From Pseudomonadales bacterium (GTDB lineage Bacteria > Pseudomonadota > Gammaproteobacteria > Pseudomonadales > Azotimanducaceae): DNA of 32,663 bases. The notes beneath the pieces are model-generated. The model saw only the letters and a list, made by a program, of their open reading frames with translations, was not told the origin of the DNA and did not search any database. The stretch is taken from assembly GCA_028280225.1 (NCBI GenBank), contig JANQMF010000003.1, positions 1 to 32,663 on the forward strand, in the 5' to 3' direction. Both the position numbers and the translations under genes were made by a program. Each line of letters starts with the position of its first letter. Positions within the stretch are counted from its first letter, which is position 1. Shown here in pieces: positions 25,306-32,663 of this stretch.

Positions 25306-27218
25306 CTCGGCCTCCGGCCGGAGCGCTGACTCACCGCCGCGGTTTTCAGCTGGGGCAGCAGATAGGCGTCCATGACCTGCCGCGCCACCGGCGCCGCAAC
25401 GGAACTGCCGCCACCACCGTTTTCCACCAGCACCGACAAGGCAATTAAAGGATTGTCAGCCGGCGCAAAGGCGATAAACCAGGCGTGTTTGCGATTAAAT
25501 TCGTCCAGCTCTTCTTCGTTGTACTCTTCCCCCTGACGGATCTCCACCACTTGTGCGGTACCGGATTTACCCGCCATGCGATAGGCAATATCCCGGCCTA
25601 TATAAGCCCAGGCGGTGCCGTTACCCCGAAACCCCTTGTTGCCCCGATGCACCACCGCCTCCATGGCATCCACCATTTTTTCCCAGTCCTGGGCACTGGG
25701 GCCAACAATCCGCGGCAGGGGGGGTGGCGGGTCCGCTTCGGGCAGAGGGGCGTCGCTGGACAGTAACATGCGGGGTCTGACCAAGCGCCCGCGATTGGCC
25801 AGGGTGGCGGCTATGGCCGCCATCTGCAGGGGTGTAACCAGCAAGTCACCTTGACCGATGCCCATATTGATCGAGTCGCCCGGGTACCAGATTTCCCCTT
25901 TAAAACCTTGTTTCCATACAGGGTCCGGCAACAGCCCCGGGCTGGCATCCGCCACGTCTACCGCCAGGTTCTGGCCAAAACCAAACTGTCTGACAAAACC
26001 CAGCAGGTTTTTGACTTCCATGCGGGTGGCGAGATCGTAGAAATAGACGTTGGAAGAGCGATAGATGGCCCGGTGCAGGTCCACGGTGCCCTGCCCTCCG
26101 GTGTTGTTGCGTGTCCACGTCCAGTCTCGATACATTCTGGACTGCCCGGGGAGTTTAAAGAAACCCCGGTCTTCGATGGTTTCCTCCCAGTCCACCGCCT
26201 GATGGACCACCCCGGCCAGGCCCACCACGGGTTTGAAAGTGGAGCCCGGCGCATATTGACCATTTACCGCGCGATTAAACAGCGGTGTGTACACCGAATG
26301 GCTCAGCGCCTTGAACTGGTTGGAGCTCATGCCAGTGATAAACAGGTTTGGATCGTAACCCGGCTGGCTGACCAGAGCCAGAATGCCGCCGGAGCGGGGA
26401 TCCAGGGCCACAATGGCGCCCCGGCGCTCACCCAGGGCGGCTGAGGCGGCAATCTGCAAGCGGCTGTCGAGTTGCAGGGAAATATTCTGGCCCGCCACCG
26501 GGGATTCTTTTTCTAACAGCTGGTGTATGCGGCCGTGAGCGTCGGTTTCCACATGCTGGTAACCCACCTCACCGTGCAGGGAACGCTCGTAGAATTTTTC
26601 CACGCCACGCTTGCCGACAAATTTTGTGCCGCTGTAGGTGACCGGATCGAGTCTTTGCAGGTCGTCTTCGTTAACCCGGCGCACGGAACCTACCGCGTGG
26701 GCGAACAGTTCTCCATAGGGGTAATGACGGATCAGTTGTGAAGTGACTTCAACCCCGGCAAATCTGTGGCGATTCACCGCCAGAATGGCTATTTCTTCCT
26801 CACTCAGTGCCAGGCGCAGGGCGACGGGTTCGAAGGGCCGCCGCTTGCGTTTCAGACGGCCTTCAAATTCGGTGATATCCGCAGGCGTAACACTGACCAG
26901 GGTGCCCAGTTCCTGGATGGTCTGCGCCAGGCTTTCCACTCTTTCCGTCACCAGATCCAACGAGGACGATACCCGGTTTTCAGCGAGCAGTTCACCGTGG
27001 CGGTCAAAAATAAGGCCCCGGGGGGGTGCCAGGGGTTGCACCTGGATTCGATTTTGATCCGAACGGGTTTGGTACGTCTGATACTCCCACACCTGCAGTT
27101 GGACAAAGCGAAAAACAAGAATACCCACCAGGGCGATAATGATGACAAAAAGAATCACCGCGCGCTGAATAAACTGGCTTTTTTCGCGCAGCGGATCTTT
27201 GATGGCGGAGGTGACCAT
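25302..27218 (-). CDS. mrdA: Penicillin-binding protein 2
   Basis: Class B transpeptidase for side-wall peptidoglycan synthesis, 638 residues. One membrane anchor (about 20-42), then a pedestal domain (LAPPRGLIFDRHGELLAEN) and the transpeptidase domain. Active site: Ser326 in QYAPGSTFKPVVG, Ser388-Ser-Asn390 in RSSNVYFYDL, and Lys551-Ser-Gly-Thr in MAGKSGTAQV. The C terminus is short and basic after the LPQLK segment. It starts 6 bp after the rlmH stop, with no strong ribosome-binding site, and is followed by mrdB with an ATGA overlap. Confidence 0.97.
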   Translation of the reverse strand: MVTSAIKDPLREKSQFIQRAVILFVIIIALVGILVFRFVQLQVWEYQTYQTRSDQNRIQVQPLAPPRGLIFDRHGELLAENRVSSSLDLVTERVESLAQTIQELGTLVSVTPADITEFEGRLKRKRRPFEPVALRLALSEEEIAILAVNRHRFAGVEVTSQLIRHYPYGELFAHAVGSVRRVNEDDLQRLDPVTYSGTKFVGKRGVEKFYERSLHGEVGYQHVETDAHGRIHQLLEKESPVAGQNISLQLDSRLQIAASAALGERRGAIVALDPRSGGILALVSQPGYDPNLFITGMSSNQFKALSHSVYTPLFNRAVNGQYAPGSTFKPVVGLAGVVHQAVDWEETIEDRGFFKLPGQSRMYRDWTWTRNNTGGQGTVDLHRAIYRSSNVYFYDLATRMEVKNLLGFVRQFGFGQNLAVDVADASPGLLPDPVWKQGFKGEIWYPGDSINMGIGQGDLLVTPLQMAAIAATLANRGRLVRPRMLLSSDAPLPEADPPPPLPRIVGPSAQDWEKMVDAMEAVVHRGNKGFRGNGTAWAYIGRDIAYRMAGKSGTAQVVEIRQGEEYNEEELDEFNRKHAWFIAFAPADNPLIALSVLVENGGGGSSVAAPVARQVMDAYLLPQLKTAAVSQRSGRRPR

Positions 27219-27224
27219 GGCTAG

Positions 27225-27710
27225 CTAGGCCCGGTGATAGGGGTGGCCGATGCAGATACTCCAGGCCCGGTACAGGGCTTCCGCAACCACCACCCGGACC
27301 AGGTAATGAGGCAGGGTGAGACTGGACAGGGACAAACACTCATCCGCACGTTCCAGCAGCGCCGGCGCCAGACCGTCAGATCCCCCCACCGCCAGGCAGA
27401 CATCACCACCCATATCCCGCCAACTCTGCAATTTAGTGGACAGGCCCTGACTGGACACCGCCTGGCCTCCTTCATCCAAGGCAATCAGCCGCTCACCTTT
27501 ACCAATTTGAAGTAACATCTTGTCACCCTCTTGGCGAATAAACCGGGTTGTACTCCCCGCTTTGGCACCCTTGCCGCCTAAGTGTTTGGCCGCGGGGATT
27601 TGCACAAGTTCCAGGGGCATATCCCTGGGCATACGTTTGGCATACTCCGCAAAAGCTGCATCCACCCAATTTGGAGGTTTTGTGCCAACTGCCAGCAGGC
27701 GTATCTTCAT
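27225..27710 (-). CDS. rlmH: 23S rRNA pseudouridine1915 N3-methyltransferase
   Basis: SPOUT methyltransferase acting on helix 69 of the 50S subunit. Protein of 161 residues (E. coli has 155). Motifs: MKIRLLAVGTKPPNWV, EYAKRMPRDMPLELVQIPA, LIALDEGGQ, the SAM-knot segment VCLAVGGSDGLAP and the C-terminal LPHYLVRVVVAEALYRAWSICIGHPYHR. The order rsfS-rlmH-mrdA is the normal gammaproteobacterial arrangement. Confidence 0.96.
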   Translation of the reverse strand: MKIRLLAVGTKPPNWVDAAFAEYAKRMPRDMPLELVQIPAAKHLGGKGAKAGSTTRFIRQEGDKMLLQIGKGERLIALDEGGQAVSSQGLSTKLQSWRDMGGDVCLAVGGSDGLAPALLERADECLSLSSLTLPHYLVRVVVAEALYRAWSICIGHPYHRA

Positions 27711-27725
27711 AAGTGTAGTGGGAAA

Positions 27726-28073
27726 TCAGGAGGTTGATTCGCTGCCTGCGGACACATCCGACCACAAGCGCTCCAGTTCATAAAAGTCGCGCGCCTGACT
27801 CTGCATGATGTGCACCACCACATCACCCAGATCCACCAGGACCCACTCGTTGGTTTCGCGACCTTCAATACCCAGGGCAGGATGACCCGCCGCCTTGGCC
27901 TTGGCCAACACTGCATCTACAAGGGCTTTTACATGTCGGTTGGAGGTGCCGTTCACCAGCACCATGTAGTCGGTAATGGACGTCAGGTCTGCAACGTCGA
28001 GGGCTAAAATTTTTTGGCCTTTAAGGTCTTCTAAGGCCTCTACCACACAGTCTCGCAGTGTGTTTGCTATCAA
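27726..28073 (-). CDS. rsfS: Ribosomal silencing factor RsfS
   Basis: Binds uL14 and blocks subunit joining when nutrients are low. Protein of 115 residues; the motifs are [63 protein letters not shown] and [12 protein letters not shown]. The start is a TTG at 28073 that overlaps the nadD stop (TTGA), with AGGAGA 7 nt upstream. The weak start codon plus overlap suggests that translation depends on nadD. Confidence 0.95.
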   Translation of the reverse strand: MIANTLRDCVVEALEDLKGQKILALDVADLTSITDYMVLVNGTSNRHVKALVDAVLAKAKAAGHPALGIEGRETNEWVLVDLGDVVVHIMQSQARDFYELERLWSDVSAGSESTS

Positions 28074-28705
28074 ATAACTGTCTCCTGCTTAACATAGAGA
28101 TCGTGCGCCTTAATATATGTGCTTACCGGGTGTGCAAGCAAATGTTCGTAAGGGGCTTGTTGGGCTATTTTACGCCTAATTTGGGTTGCCGACACCTCCT
28201 GCATCGGCTGTTCTAACCGCACAATTTGGCCGTGCCGGTCCGCCTTAAGCCGCGCCACACCATATTTTTGCCACAGTTGCCGGATGGGTTTGGGCTCAGG
28301 TTGGGTTTCCCCGGGCCGGGCGACCACGACCAGATTGCACAAGCTCAACAGATCCTGCCAGCGATGCCAGGTGGTCAGGGTGGCGAAGGCATCCTGGCCC
28401 ACCACCCAGGCCACAATCTGATCCGGTTGATGCTGATGAAAGTCCTCCAGCGTGTTCACCGTATAGGAAAACCCCGGACGGTCCATTTCCCGGTTGTCCG
28501 CAACCAGGCCGGGCTGGTCTTGCACCGCCAACTTAAGCATCTGCCAGCGGTGTTCCAGCGACGCCTGGGGTGGACGCCGGTGCCCTGGCCGGGCTGCCAG
28601 CACCAACCGCATTTGTGTACATGCCAACACCGCCATGACCCTTTTTGCCGCGTGCACATGTCCGTTGTGGACCGGGTCGAAGGTACCCCCCAACATGCCA
28701 ATCAT
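28070..28705 (-). CDS. nadD: Nicotinate-nucleotide adenylyltransferase
   Basis: Makes deaminated NAD from NaMN and ATP in NAD synthesis. Protein of 211 residues. The nucleotidyltransferase signature [15 protein letters not shown] carries the HxxH-like pair; [32 protein letters not shown] and the SATQIRRKI motif are all present. It lies 69 bp after proA and overlaps rsfS. Confidence 0.95.
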   Translation of the reverse strand: MIGMLGGTFDPVHNGHVHAAKRVMAVLACTQMRLVLAARPGHRRPPQASLEHRWQMLKLAVQDQPGLVADNREMDRPGFSYTVNTLEDFHQHQPDQIVAWVVGQDAFATLTTWHRWQDLLSLCNLVVVARPGETQPEPKPIRQLWQKYGVARLKADRHGQIVRLEQPMQEVSATQIRRKIAQQAPYEHLLAHPVSTYIKAHDLYVKQETVI

Positions 28706-28774
28706 CAGCAGCAGGAAGGACCGGGGCAGACCGGGACAGGTTTCACGATTAAACCCGCGAATACCAGACGTGGT

Positions 28775-30037
28775 TCAACGGTGACGGAGCTCGCCGTTGC
28801 CATAAACCACATATTTCTGCGATGTCAGCCCGGTCAGGCCGACGGGACCCCGGGCATGGATTTTGTCCGTGGAAATGCCCACCTCGGCACCCAGACCGTA
28901 TTCGAACCCATCCGCAAACTGTGTTGAGGCATTGACCATCACCGACGCGGAATCCACTTCGGTGATAAAGCGGCGGGTTGCAGGGTAGTTATTGCTGACA
29001 ATGGTATCGGTGTGCTGGGAGCCATATTCATTAATGTGGCTGATGGCCATATCCAGGTCATGGACGATCCGTACCGCCAGCACAGGCCCCAGATATTCCG
29101 TGTGCCAATCTTCTTCAACAGCCGCCTTAATACCGGAAACCAGATCACGGGCTTGTGCGCAACCCCGCAGTTCCACACCCGCCCGGGTAAAACGTTCAGC
29201 CAGGTCAGGCAGCAGTTGCGGGGCCACCTGGGCATGGATCAGCAGGGTTTCCATGGCATTACACACCGCATATTTTTCCACCTTGGAGTTAAAGGCGATA
29301 TCGGCGCCCATTGCGATATCCGCATCCCGGTCAACATAGACATGGCATATCCCGTCCAGGTGTTTGATCACCGGGATCATGGAGTTTTTACTGATACGCT
29401 CAATGAGCCCCTTGCCGCCCCGGGGCACAATCACATCCACGTAGGTGTGCAGCTTGAGCAATTCATCCACGGCATCCCGGTTGGTGGTATTTAATAATTG
29501 TACCGCCGTTTCCGGAAGCCCCGCTTCCGCCAGGCCGGCGCTGACACACTGCCCAATGGCCTGGTTGGAGGCAAACGCCTCGGAGCCGCCACGCAGGATA
29601 CAGGCGTTACCGGATTTGATGGACAAGCTGGCCGCGTCGATGGTGACGTTGGGACGGGATTCGTAAATCATGGCAATGACCCCAAGCGGCACCCGCATTT
29701 TGCCGACCTGAATACCGCTGGGCTGATAACTGAGGTCCGTGACCTCACCTACCGGATCCAGCAGGCCATCCACCTGATGTAATCCTTCGATCATGCGGTC
29801 GATGCCTTTGTCATCCAGGTACAAACGGTCGATCAGGGGTTGATCAATGCCATCTTTTTCCGCACCGGCCATATCCCGGGCATTGGCCTGTTTAATCACC
29901 TCCCGGGCCTGGTCCGTTTGCCTGGCAATCGCCTGCAAGGCAGCAGATTTGGCTTCGGTACTGGCTGCCGCCAGAACCCGTGAGGCGGCCCGAGCCTGCA
30001 CCCCAAGTTGGGTCATATAGGTTGCTAAGTCTTCCAT
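28775..30037 (-). CDS. proA: Gamma-glutamyl phosphate reductase
   Basis: NADPH-dependent second step of proline synthesis; it reduces glutamyl-5-phosphate to the semialdehyde. Protein of 420 residues. Motifs: [38 protein letters not shown] (cofactor and substrate site), [23 protein letters not shown] and catalytic Cys259 in [42 protein letters not shown] ends the protein. proA upstream of nadD is a common gammaproteobacterial arrangement. proB is not in the window. Confidence 0.96.
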   Translation of the reverse strand: MEDLATYMTQLGVQARAASRVLAAASTEAKSAALQAIARQTDQAREVIKQANARDMAGAEKDGIDQPLIDRLYLDDKGIDRMIEGLHQVDGLLDPVGEVTDLSYQPSGIQVGKMRVPLGVIAMIYESRPNVTIDAASLSIKSGNACILRGGSEAFASNQAIGQCVSAGLAEAGLPETAVQLLNTTNRDAVDELLKLHTYVDVIVPRGGKGLIERISKNSMIPVIKHLDGICHVYVDRDADIAMGADIAFNSKVEKYAVCNAMETLLIHAQVAPQLLPDLAERFTRAGVELRGCAQARDLVSGIKAAVEEDWHTEYLGPVLAVRIVHDLDMAISHINEYGSQHTDTIVSNNYPATRRFITEVDSASVMVNASTQFADGFEYGLGAEVGISTDKIHARGPVGLTGLTSQKYVVYGNGELRHR

Positions 30038-30081
30038 GGCACCCAGTATAATCCGCCCGGGCGGTTAACTCACCTGTGCGC

Positions 30082-30687
30082 CTAACCCTGAAATTTTTTC
30101 ACCAGGCGGCCCAGTTCAGCCAGACGTTCACGCGGCCAGCGCATCTGCAGCAGCGATTGCTTGATTTCAGGTTCGATGGGCAGCAGTTCCGACAGACGTA
30201 AACTCACTGAACGGGCTTCGCTGAAGTTAACCTGGAGATTGAGCTTCTTGATCAGCGGGTGGCTGGTCAGCTCCTGCAAAACCTCCACCAGGGGTTCGTG
30301 CTCCTTGGCCAGTTCGCCGGCAGGTTCGTCCGCCAGAAACTCCACATCACCCAGCATTAATCGGTCAGCCTGAGTACGGACCTGGCGAACCGAAAACTTG
30401 CGCGCCCCCTCCACCACAATGCCCAACAGGCCGTTGTCTGCCTGATTAAAGTCGATGATGCGCGCTTCGGTCCCCACATCAAATATCTCCGGCAGCTTGG
30501 CATCAGCGTGCCCCAGTACATCTTCACCCTGGCGGATAAGTACCACACCAAAGCCAATGCCTTCGCGCATGCAGCGTCCAACCATGTCCGTATAACGGGG
30601 TTCGAAGATCCGCAAAGGCAACACCCCACCGGGAAATAATACGGTGCGTAAGGGGAATAGCGGCATCTCCAGGCGCTTACTCTTCAT
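30082..30687 (-). CDS. Lon N-terminal-domain (LON substrate-binding) protein
   Basis: Protein of 201 residues made only of the LON substrate-binding domain; there is no AAA+ or protease part, so it is not Lon itself. Seen: MPLFPLRTVLFPGGVLPLRIFEPRYTDMVGRCMREGIGFGVVLI, the classic N-terminal beta domain, then DVGTEARIIDF, GLLGIVVEGARKF and a helical C-terminal part rich in Leu and Glu. Start ATG 30687 has GGTGG 6 nt upstream; a longer upstream reading frame is not supported. Function unknown, possibly an adaptor or substrate-binding protein. It lies 44 bp before proA. Confidence 0.85.
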   Translation of the reverse strand: MKSKRLEMPLFPLRTVLFPGGVLPLRIFEPRYTDMVGRCMREGIGFGVVLIRQGEDVLGHADAKLPEIFDVGTEARIIDFNQADNGLLGIVVEGARKFSVRQVRTQADRLMLGDVEFLADEPAGELAKEHEPLVEVLQELTSHPLIKKLNLQVNFSEARSVSLRLSELLPIEPEIKQSLLQMRWPRERLAELGRLVKKFQG

Positions 30688-30689
30688 TT

Positions 30690-30746
30690 GTTTCCACCGT
30701 CTGTTTCCACAGTCTATGTTCCACCGCGATGGGTCCCACCGTCCTG
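30690..30746 (+). repeat. Imperfect 13-15 bp tandem repeats (about 4 units)
   Basis: Units begin at 30690, 30703, 30718 and 30733, each close to GTTTCCACCGTCT. They occupy the divergent gap between the LON-domain gene and the dienelactone-hydrolase-like gene and so may hold regulatory sites. The remaining gap to 30816 shows a TATACT (30777-30782) that could be a -10 box for the plus-strand gene. Confidence 0.45.
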
Positions 30747-30816
30747 CCCACTGCAAAATCCGTCAGCTATTTTGTATATACTTCAGCGCATACGCATTGA
30801 CAGCAATCCACAGTTT

Positions 30817-31614
30817 ATGTCCGACCCTAGATCCCAGTCCACTACCCTTAATCTCGATGCATACCGCAAACGCGCCTTTACCGCACCCGTGGGCCAGGGC
30901 CGTCAAGCGGTTGCCGTGACCCACGACGTGTACGAACAGGGGGAACCCGGCCCCACGGTGGTACTGATTCAGGAGCTTCCCGGTATTGGTCAGGAGATGA
31001 TCAGTCTGGCCGGGGCCTTCAGGGCGCAAGGTTACCGGGTGGTGCTGCCACACTTATTTGGCCCCATTGGACGCATTTCAATGCTGGGTAATACCGGCCG
31101 GGTGTTTTGTATGCACCGGGAGTTCAAATTGTTTGCCAAAAACGCCAGCAGCCCCATCGTGGATTGGTTAAAAGCCTTGTGCGTGGATTTGCGGGATACA
31201 GAGCCTGTCAGCAAGATTGGCGTGATCGGCATGTGTCTGACGGGAAATTTTGCCATCTCGCTGATGGCTGACGACAGTGTCCTGGCCGGGGTGGCCTCCC
31301 AGCCTTCCATGCCCCTGTTTGACCAGGACCACTTACACATGTCCGAAGCGGAAATCAGCGCGGCAAAAGCCCGCCTGGACACACATGGTCCTATGCTGGC
31401 ATTGCGCTTCAGCGGCGACAAATTGTGCACCGGGGCCAAATTCCGGGCGCTGGCACAAACTTTCAACGATGACGCAGAACGCATCAGGCTCATTGAACTG
31501 CCGGGTGATGGCCATTCCGTGCTGACCCTGGATTTGCTCAAGGGGGGTGAACCGGCACAGGGCGCCCTGAACGAAGTGCTGTCCTATTTCAACAGCCAGC
31601 TCAAATCCGCATAA
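30817..31614 (+). CDS. Dienelactone-hydrolase-like alpha/beta hydrolase
   Basis: Cytoplasmic hydrolase of 265 residues with the Cys-His-Asp triad of dienelactone hydrolases: nucleophile Cys140 in GVIGMCLTGNFA, Asp201 in RFSGDKLC and His233 in PGDGHSVL. VVLIQELPGIGQEM carries the Glu53 that polarises the Cys in this family. The substrate is not known; chlorocatechol breakdown should not be assumed without the rest of that pathway. ATG 30817 is chosen because upstream residues of the longer frame are compositionally non-protein-like. The stop TAA abuts the ATG of uppP, so the pair is likely one transcript. Confidence 0.83.
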   Translation: MSDPRSQSTTLNLDAYRKRAFTAPVGQGRQAVAVTHDVYEQGEPGPTVVLIQELPGIGQEMISLAGAFRAQGYRVVLPHLFGPIGRISMLGNTGRVFCMHREFKLFAKNASSPIVDWLKALCVDLRDTEPVSKIGVIGMCLTGNFAISLMADDSVLAGVASQPSMPLFDQDHLHMSEAEISAAKARLDTHGPMLALRFSGDKLCTGAKFRALAQTFNDDAERIRLIELPGDGHSVLTLDLLKGGEPAQGALNEVLSYFNSQLKSA

Positions 31615-32418
31615 ATGGATTGGCTACAGGTTATCCTGCTTGCCCTGATTCAGGGTGTTACCGAGTTTCTGCCCATTTCCAGTTCCGCTCACCTGGTGCT
31701 GCCCGCCCAATTGCTGGGCTGGCCGGACCAGGGTCTGGCTTTTGATGTGGGGGTACACTTTGGAACCCTGTTGGCGGTTTTAAGTTACTTTTATCGGGAT
31801 CTATCCCGCATGGCCACGGCGGTGGTGACCTGGCCGGTGCAACGCCGGTACACCACCGATCTGGATTGGGTGTTTAAACTGGCTGCGGCCACCTTACCCG
31901 TGGCTGTAGCCGGGCTGGTGCTCAAAGACTTTGTTGAAGATAACCTGCGCTCGGTGGCGGTGATTGCCACCACCACCATTTTGTTTGCCCTGGCGTTGTG
32001 GTACGCGGACTACTTCAGCCGGCGCACCCCGGCAACCGCGTCCCAGAGCGCCACCTGGCTGCAAGCCCTGGGTATCGGGTTTGCGCAAATATTTGCCATT
32101 GTGCCGGGCACTTCCCGCTCCGGGGTGACCATCACTGCGGCTCTGCTGCTGGGCATGAGCCGTACCGCCGCTGCACGTTTCTCGTTTTTGCTGGCGATTC
32201 CCACCATTGCCGGCGCACAACTGTTACTGACGCTGGATCTGCTGGCCGGCGGCAGCCGGCCACCCTGGCCGGAACTGGTTGCGGCCACCTTTCTGGCCGG
32301 GGTGTCCGCTTACCTTTGTATCCACTTTTTTATCCGGCTGGTGGAGCGCACGGGTATGCTGCCCTATGTGATATACCGTTTGCTGCTGGGCTTGGTGCTG
32401 GTGGTTTTTCTGTTCTGA
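31615..32418 (+). CDS. uppP: Undecaprenyl-diphosphatase UppP (BacA)
   Basis: Inner-membrane enzyme that recycles the C55 lipid carrier for cell-wall synthesis and gives bacitracin tolerance. Protein of 267 residues with several membrane segments. The two family motifs are present: ALIQGVTEFLPISSSAHLVL, with the Glu-rich/Ser-rich first motif, and IVPGTSRSGVTITAALLLGMSRTAAARFSFLLAIP, with the second catalytic motif. The ATG directly follows the stop of the preceding gene. Confidence 0.95.
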   Translation: MDWLQVILLALIQGVTEFLPISSSAHLVLPAQLLGWPDQGLAFDVGVHFGTLLAVLSYFYRDLSRMATAVVTWPVQRRYTTDLDWVFKLAAATLPVAVAGLVLKDFVEDNLRSVAVIATTTILFALALWYADYFSRRTPATASQSATWLQALGIGFAQIFAIVPGTSRSGVTITAALLLGMSRTAAARFSFLLAIPTIAGAQLLLTLDLLAGGSRPPWPELVAATFLAGVSAYLCIHFFIRLVERTGMLPYVIYRLLLGLVLVVFLF

Positions 32419-32450
32419 ACCGCGAAGTGCATCAGCCGCACTGACGCCGG

Positions 32451-32486
32451 GTGTTGCAGGCTGCATACGGCAACACTTTGTTTTTT
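32451..32486 (+). terminator. Candidate terminator after uppP
   Basis: GTGTTGC (32451-32457) pairs with GCAACAC (32470-32476) around a 12-nt loop and is followed by TTTGTTTTTT. It lies 33 bp after the uppP stop. Strength is moderate because the stem is only 7 bp. Confidence 0.6.
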
Positions 32487-32518
32487 GGCCCCAGTTTTTT
32501 GGCCTCGGTTTTTTGGCC
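32481..32518 (+). repeat. Three copies of TTTTTTGGCC
   Basis: TTTTTTGGCC occurs three times with 14-bp spacing (32481-32490, 32495-32504, 32509-32518), between the uppP terminator and the 3' end of ssb. The repeated T-tracts may reinforce termination of uppP transcription. Confidence 0.65.
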
Positions 32519-32552
32519 CCGGCGGGCGCCTGAATGACGTGGCCTGACTGAC

Positions 32553-32663
32553 CTAGAAGGGAATATCGTCTTCGAAGTCGGTAGAGTCGGATAACGTGGG
32601 CGCATTGTCGGAAAAACCCTGGGGTGCCTGACCACCGCCACGATTATCGGCGCCCCCACCGTC
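32553..32663 (-). CDS. ssb: Single-stranded DNA-binding protein, C-terminal tail (cut by window edge)
   Basis: The last 36 residues of SSB: a Gly/Asn/Gln-rich linker followed by SDSTDFEDDIPF and a TAG stop. The terminal DDIPF is the protein-interaction tip that recruits repair and replication partners. The DNA-binding OB domain lies past the right edge. The gene converges on uppP. Confidence 0.93.
   Translation of the reverse strand, partial: DGGGADNRGGGQAPQGFSDNAPTLSDSTDFEDDIPF

Noticed and set aside
28946-28975. Possible lipB-like motif disruption elsewhere, e.g. in proA
   Set aside because: Motifs in proA, moeB, prmC, prfA, ychF, mrdA, dacA and nadD were read through and are intact and in order; only lipB shows the flipped segment.
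30688-30816. Upstream extension of the dienelactone-hydrolase-like frame by 43 codons
   Set aside because: The extension is repeat-derived and Pro/Ser-rich, overlaps the divergent promoter region, and the ATG at 30817 gives a normal family length.
1-32663. Mobile elements, prophage, toxin-antitoxin or CRISPR systems
   Set aside because: No transposase, integrase, repeat-spacer array or att-like direct repeats were seen; gene order is largely conserved core.

Overview
The window looks like chromosomal core DNA from a moderately GC-rich gammaproteobacterium. The evidence is gene order: ychF-pth-rplY-prs-tRNA-Gln-lolB facing away from hemA-prfA-prmC-moeB, and mrdA-mrdB-mltB-rlpA-dacA-ybeD-lipB downstream of proA-nadD-rsfS-rlmH. 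Both are standard gammaproteobacterial blocks. No insertion sequence, prophage, integrase or CRISPR array was seen. A finer placement (for example a marine Cellvibrionales-like lineage) would be a guess.

Layout. Positions 1-1453 (minus) hold the start of a FixJ-type response regulator and a complete soluble FixL-type PAS histidine kinase that keeps the haem-ligand histidine. Positions 1672-3747 (plus) hold a 35-residue membrane peptide, a tandem UspA protein and a degenerate GGDEF protein. Positions 3782-8285 hold an EthD-like protein, a DUF1538 membrane protein coupled to a triple PII-like protein, and a VOC protein. An exonuclease III gene and a second-type elongation factor G gene (fusA2) follow up to 11468, where a bidirectional terminator separates them from the minus-strand ychF-pth-rplY-prs-tRNA-Gln-lolB block. 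ispE, normally between lolB and the tRNA, is missing. hemA-prfA-prmC-moeB run on the plus strand to 20033. A long minus-strand series from 30687 back to 20030 covers cell-envelope genes (PBP2, RodA, lytic transglycosylase, RlpA, DacA), ribosome assembly (RlmH, RsfS), NAD and proline synthesis, and lipoate transfer (YbeD, LipB). At the right end a dienelactone-hydrolase-like gene abuts uppP, and the tail of ssb enters from the right.

The most striking observation is in lipB. The near-invariant family motif [14 protein letters not shown] is scrambled in the reading frame, yet the intact motif is encoded on the opposite strand of the same bases. A 21-bp segment flanked by perfect 7-bp inverted repeats (20411-20445) appears to have flipped in place. 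Flipping it back restores the motif exactly and in frame. It could be a template-switch mutation, an assembly artefact or an intragenic invertible switch, and raw reads would tell these apart.

Other points of interest are the FixLJ oxygen-sensing pair with unexplained repeats and a palindrome in its divergent intergenic region, the DUF1538/triple-PII pair with a leader that can fold two ways, and the missing ispE.
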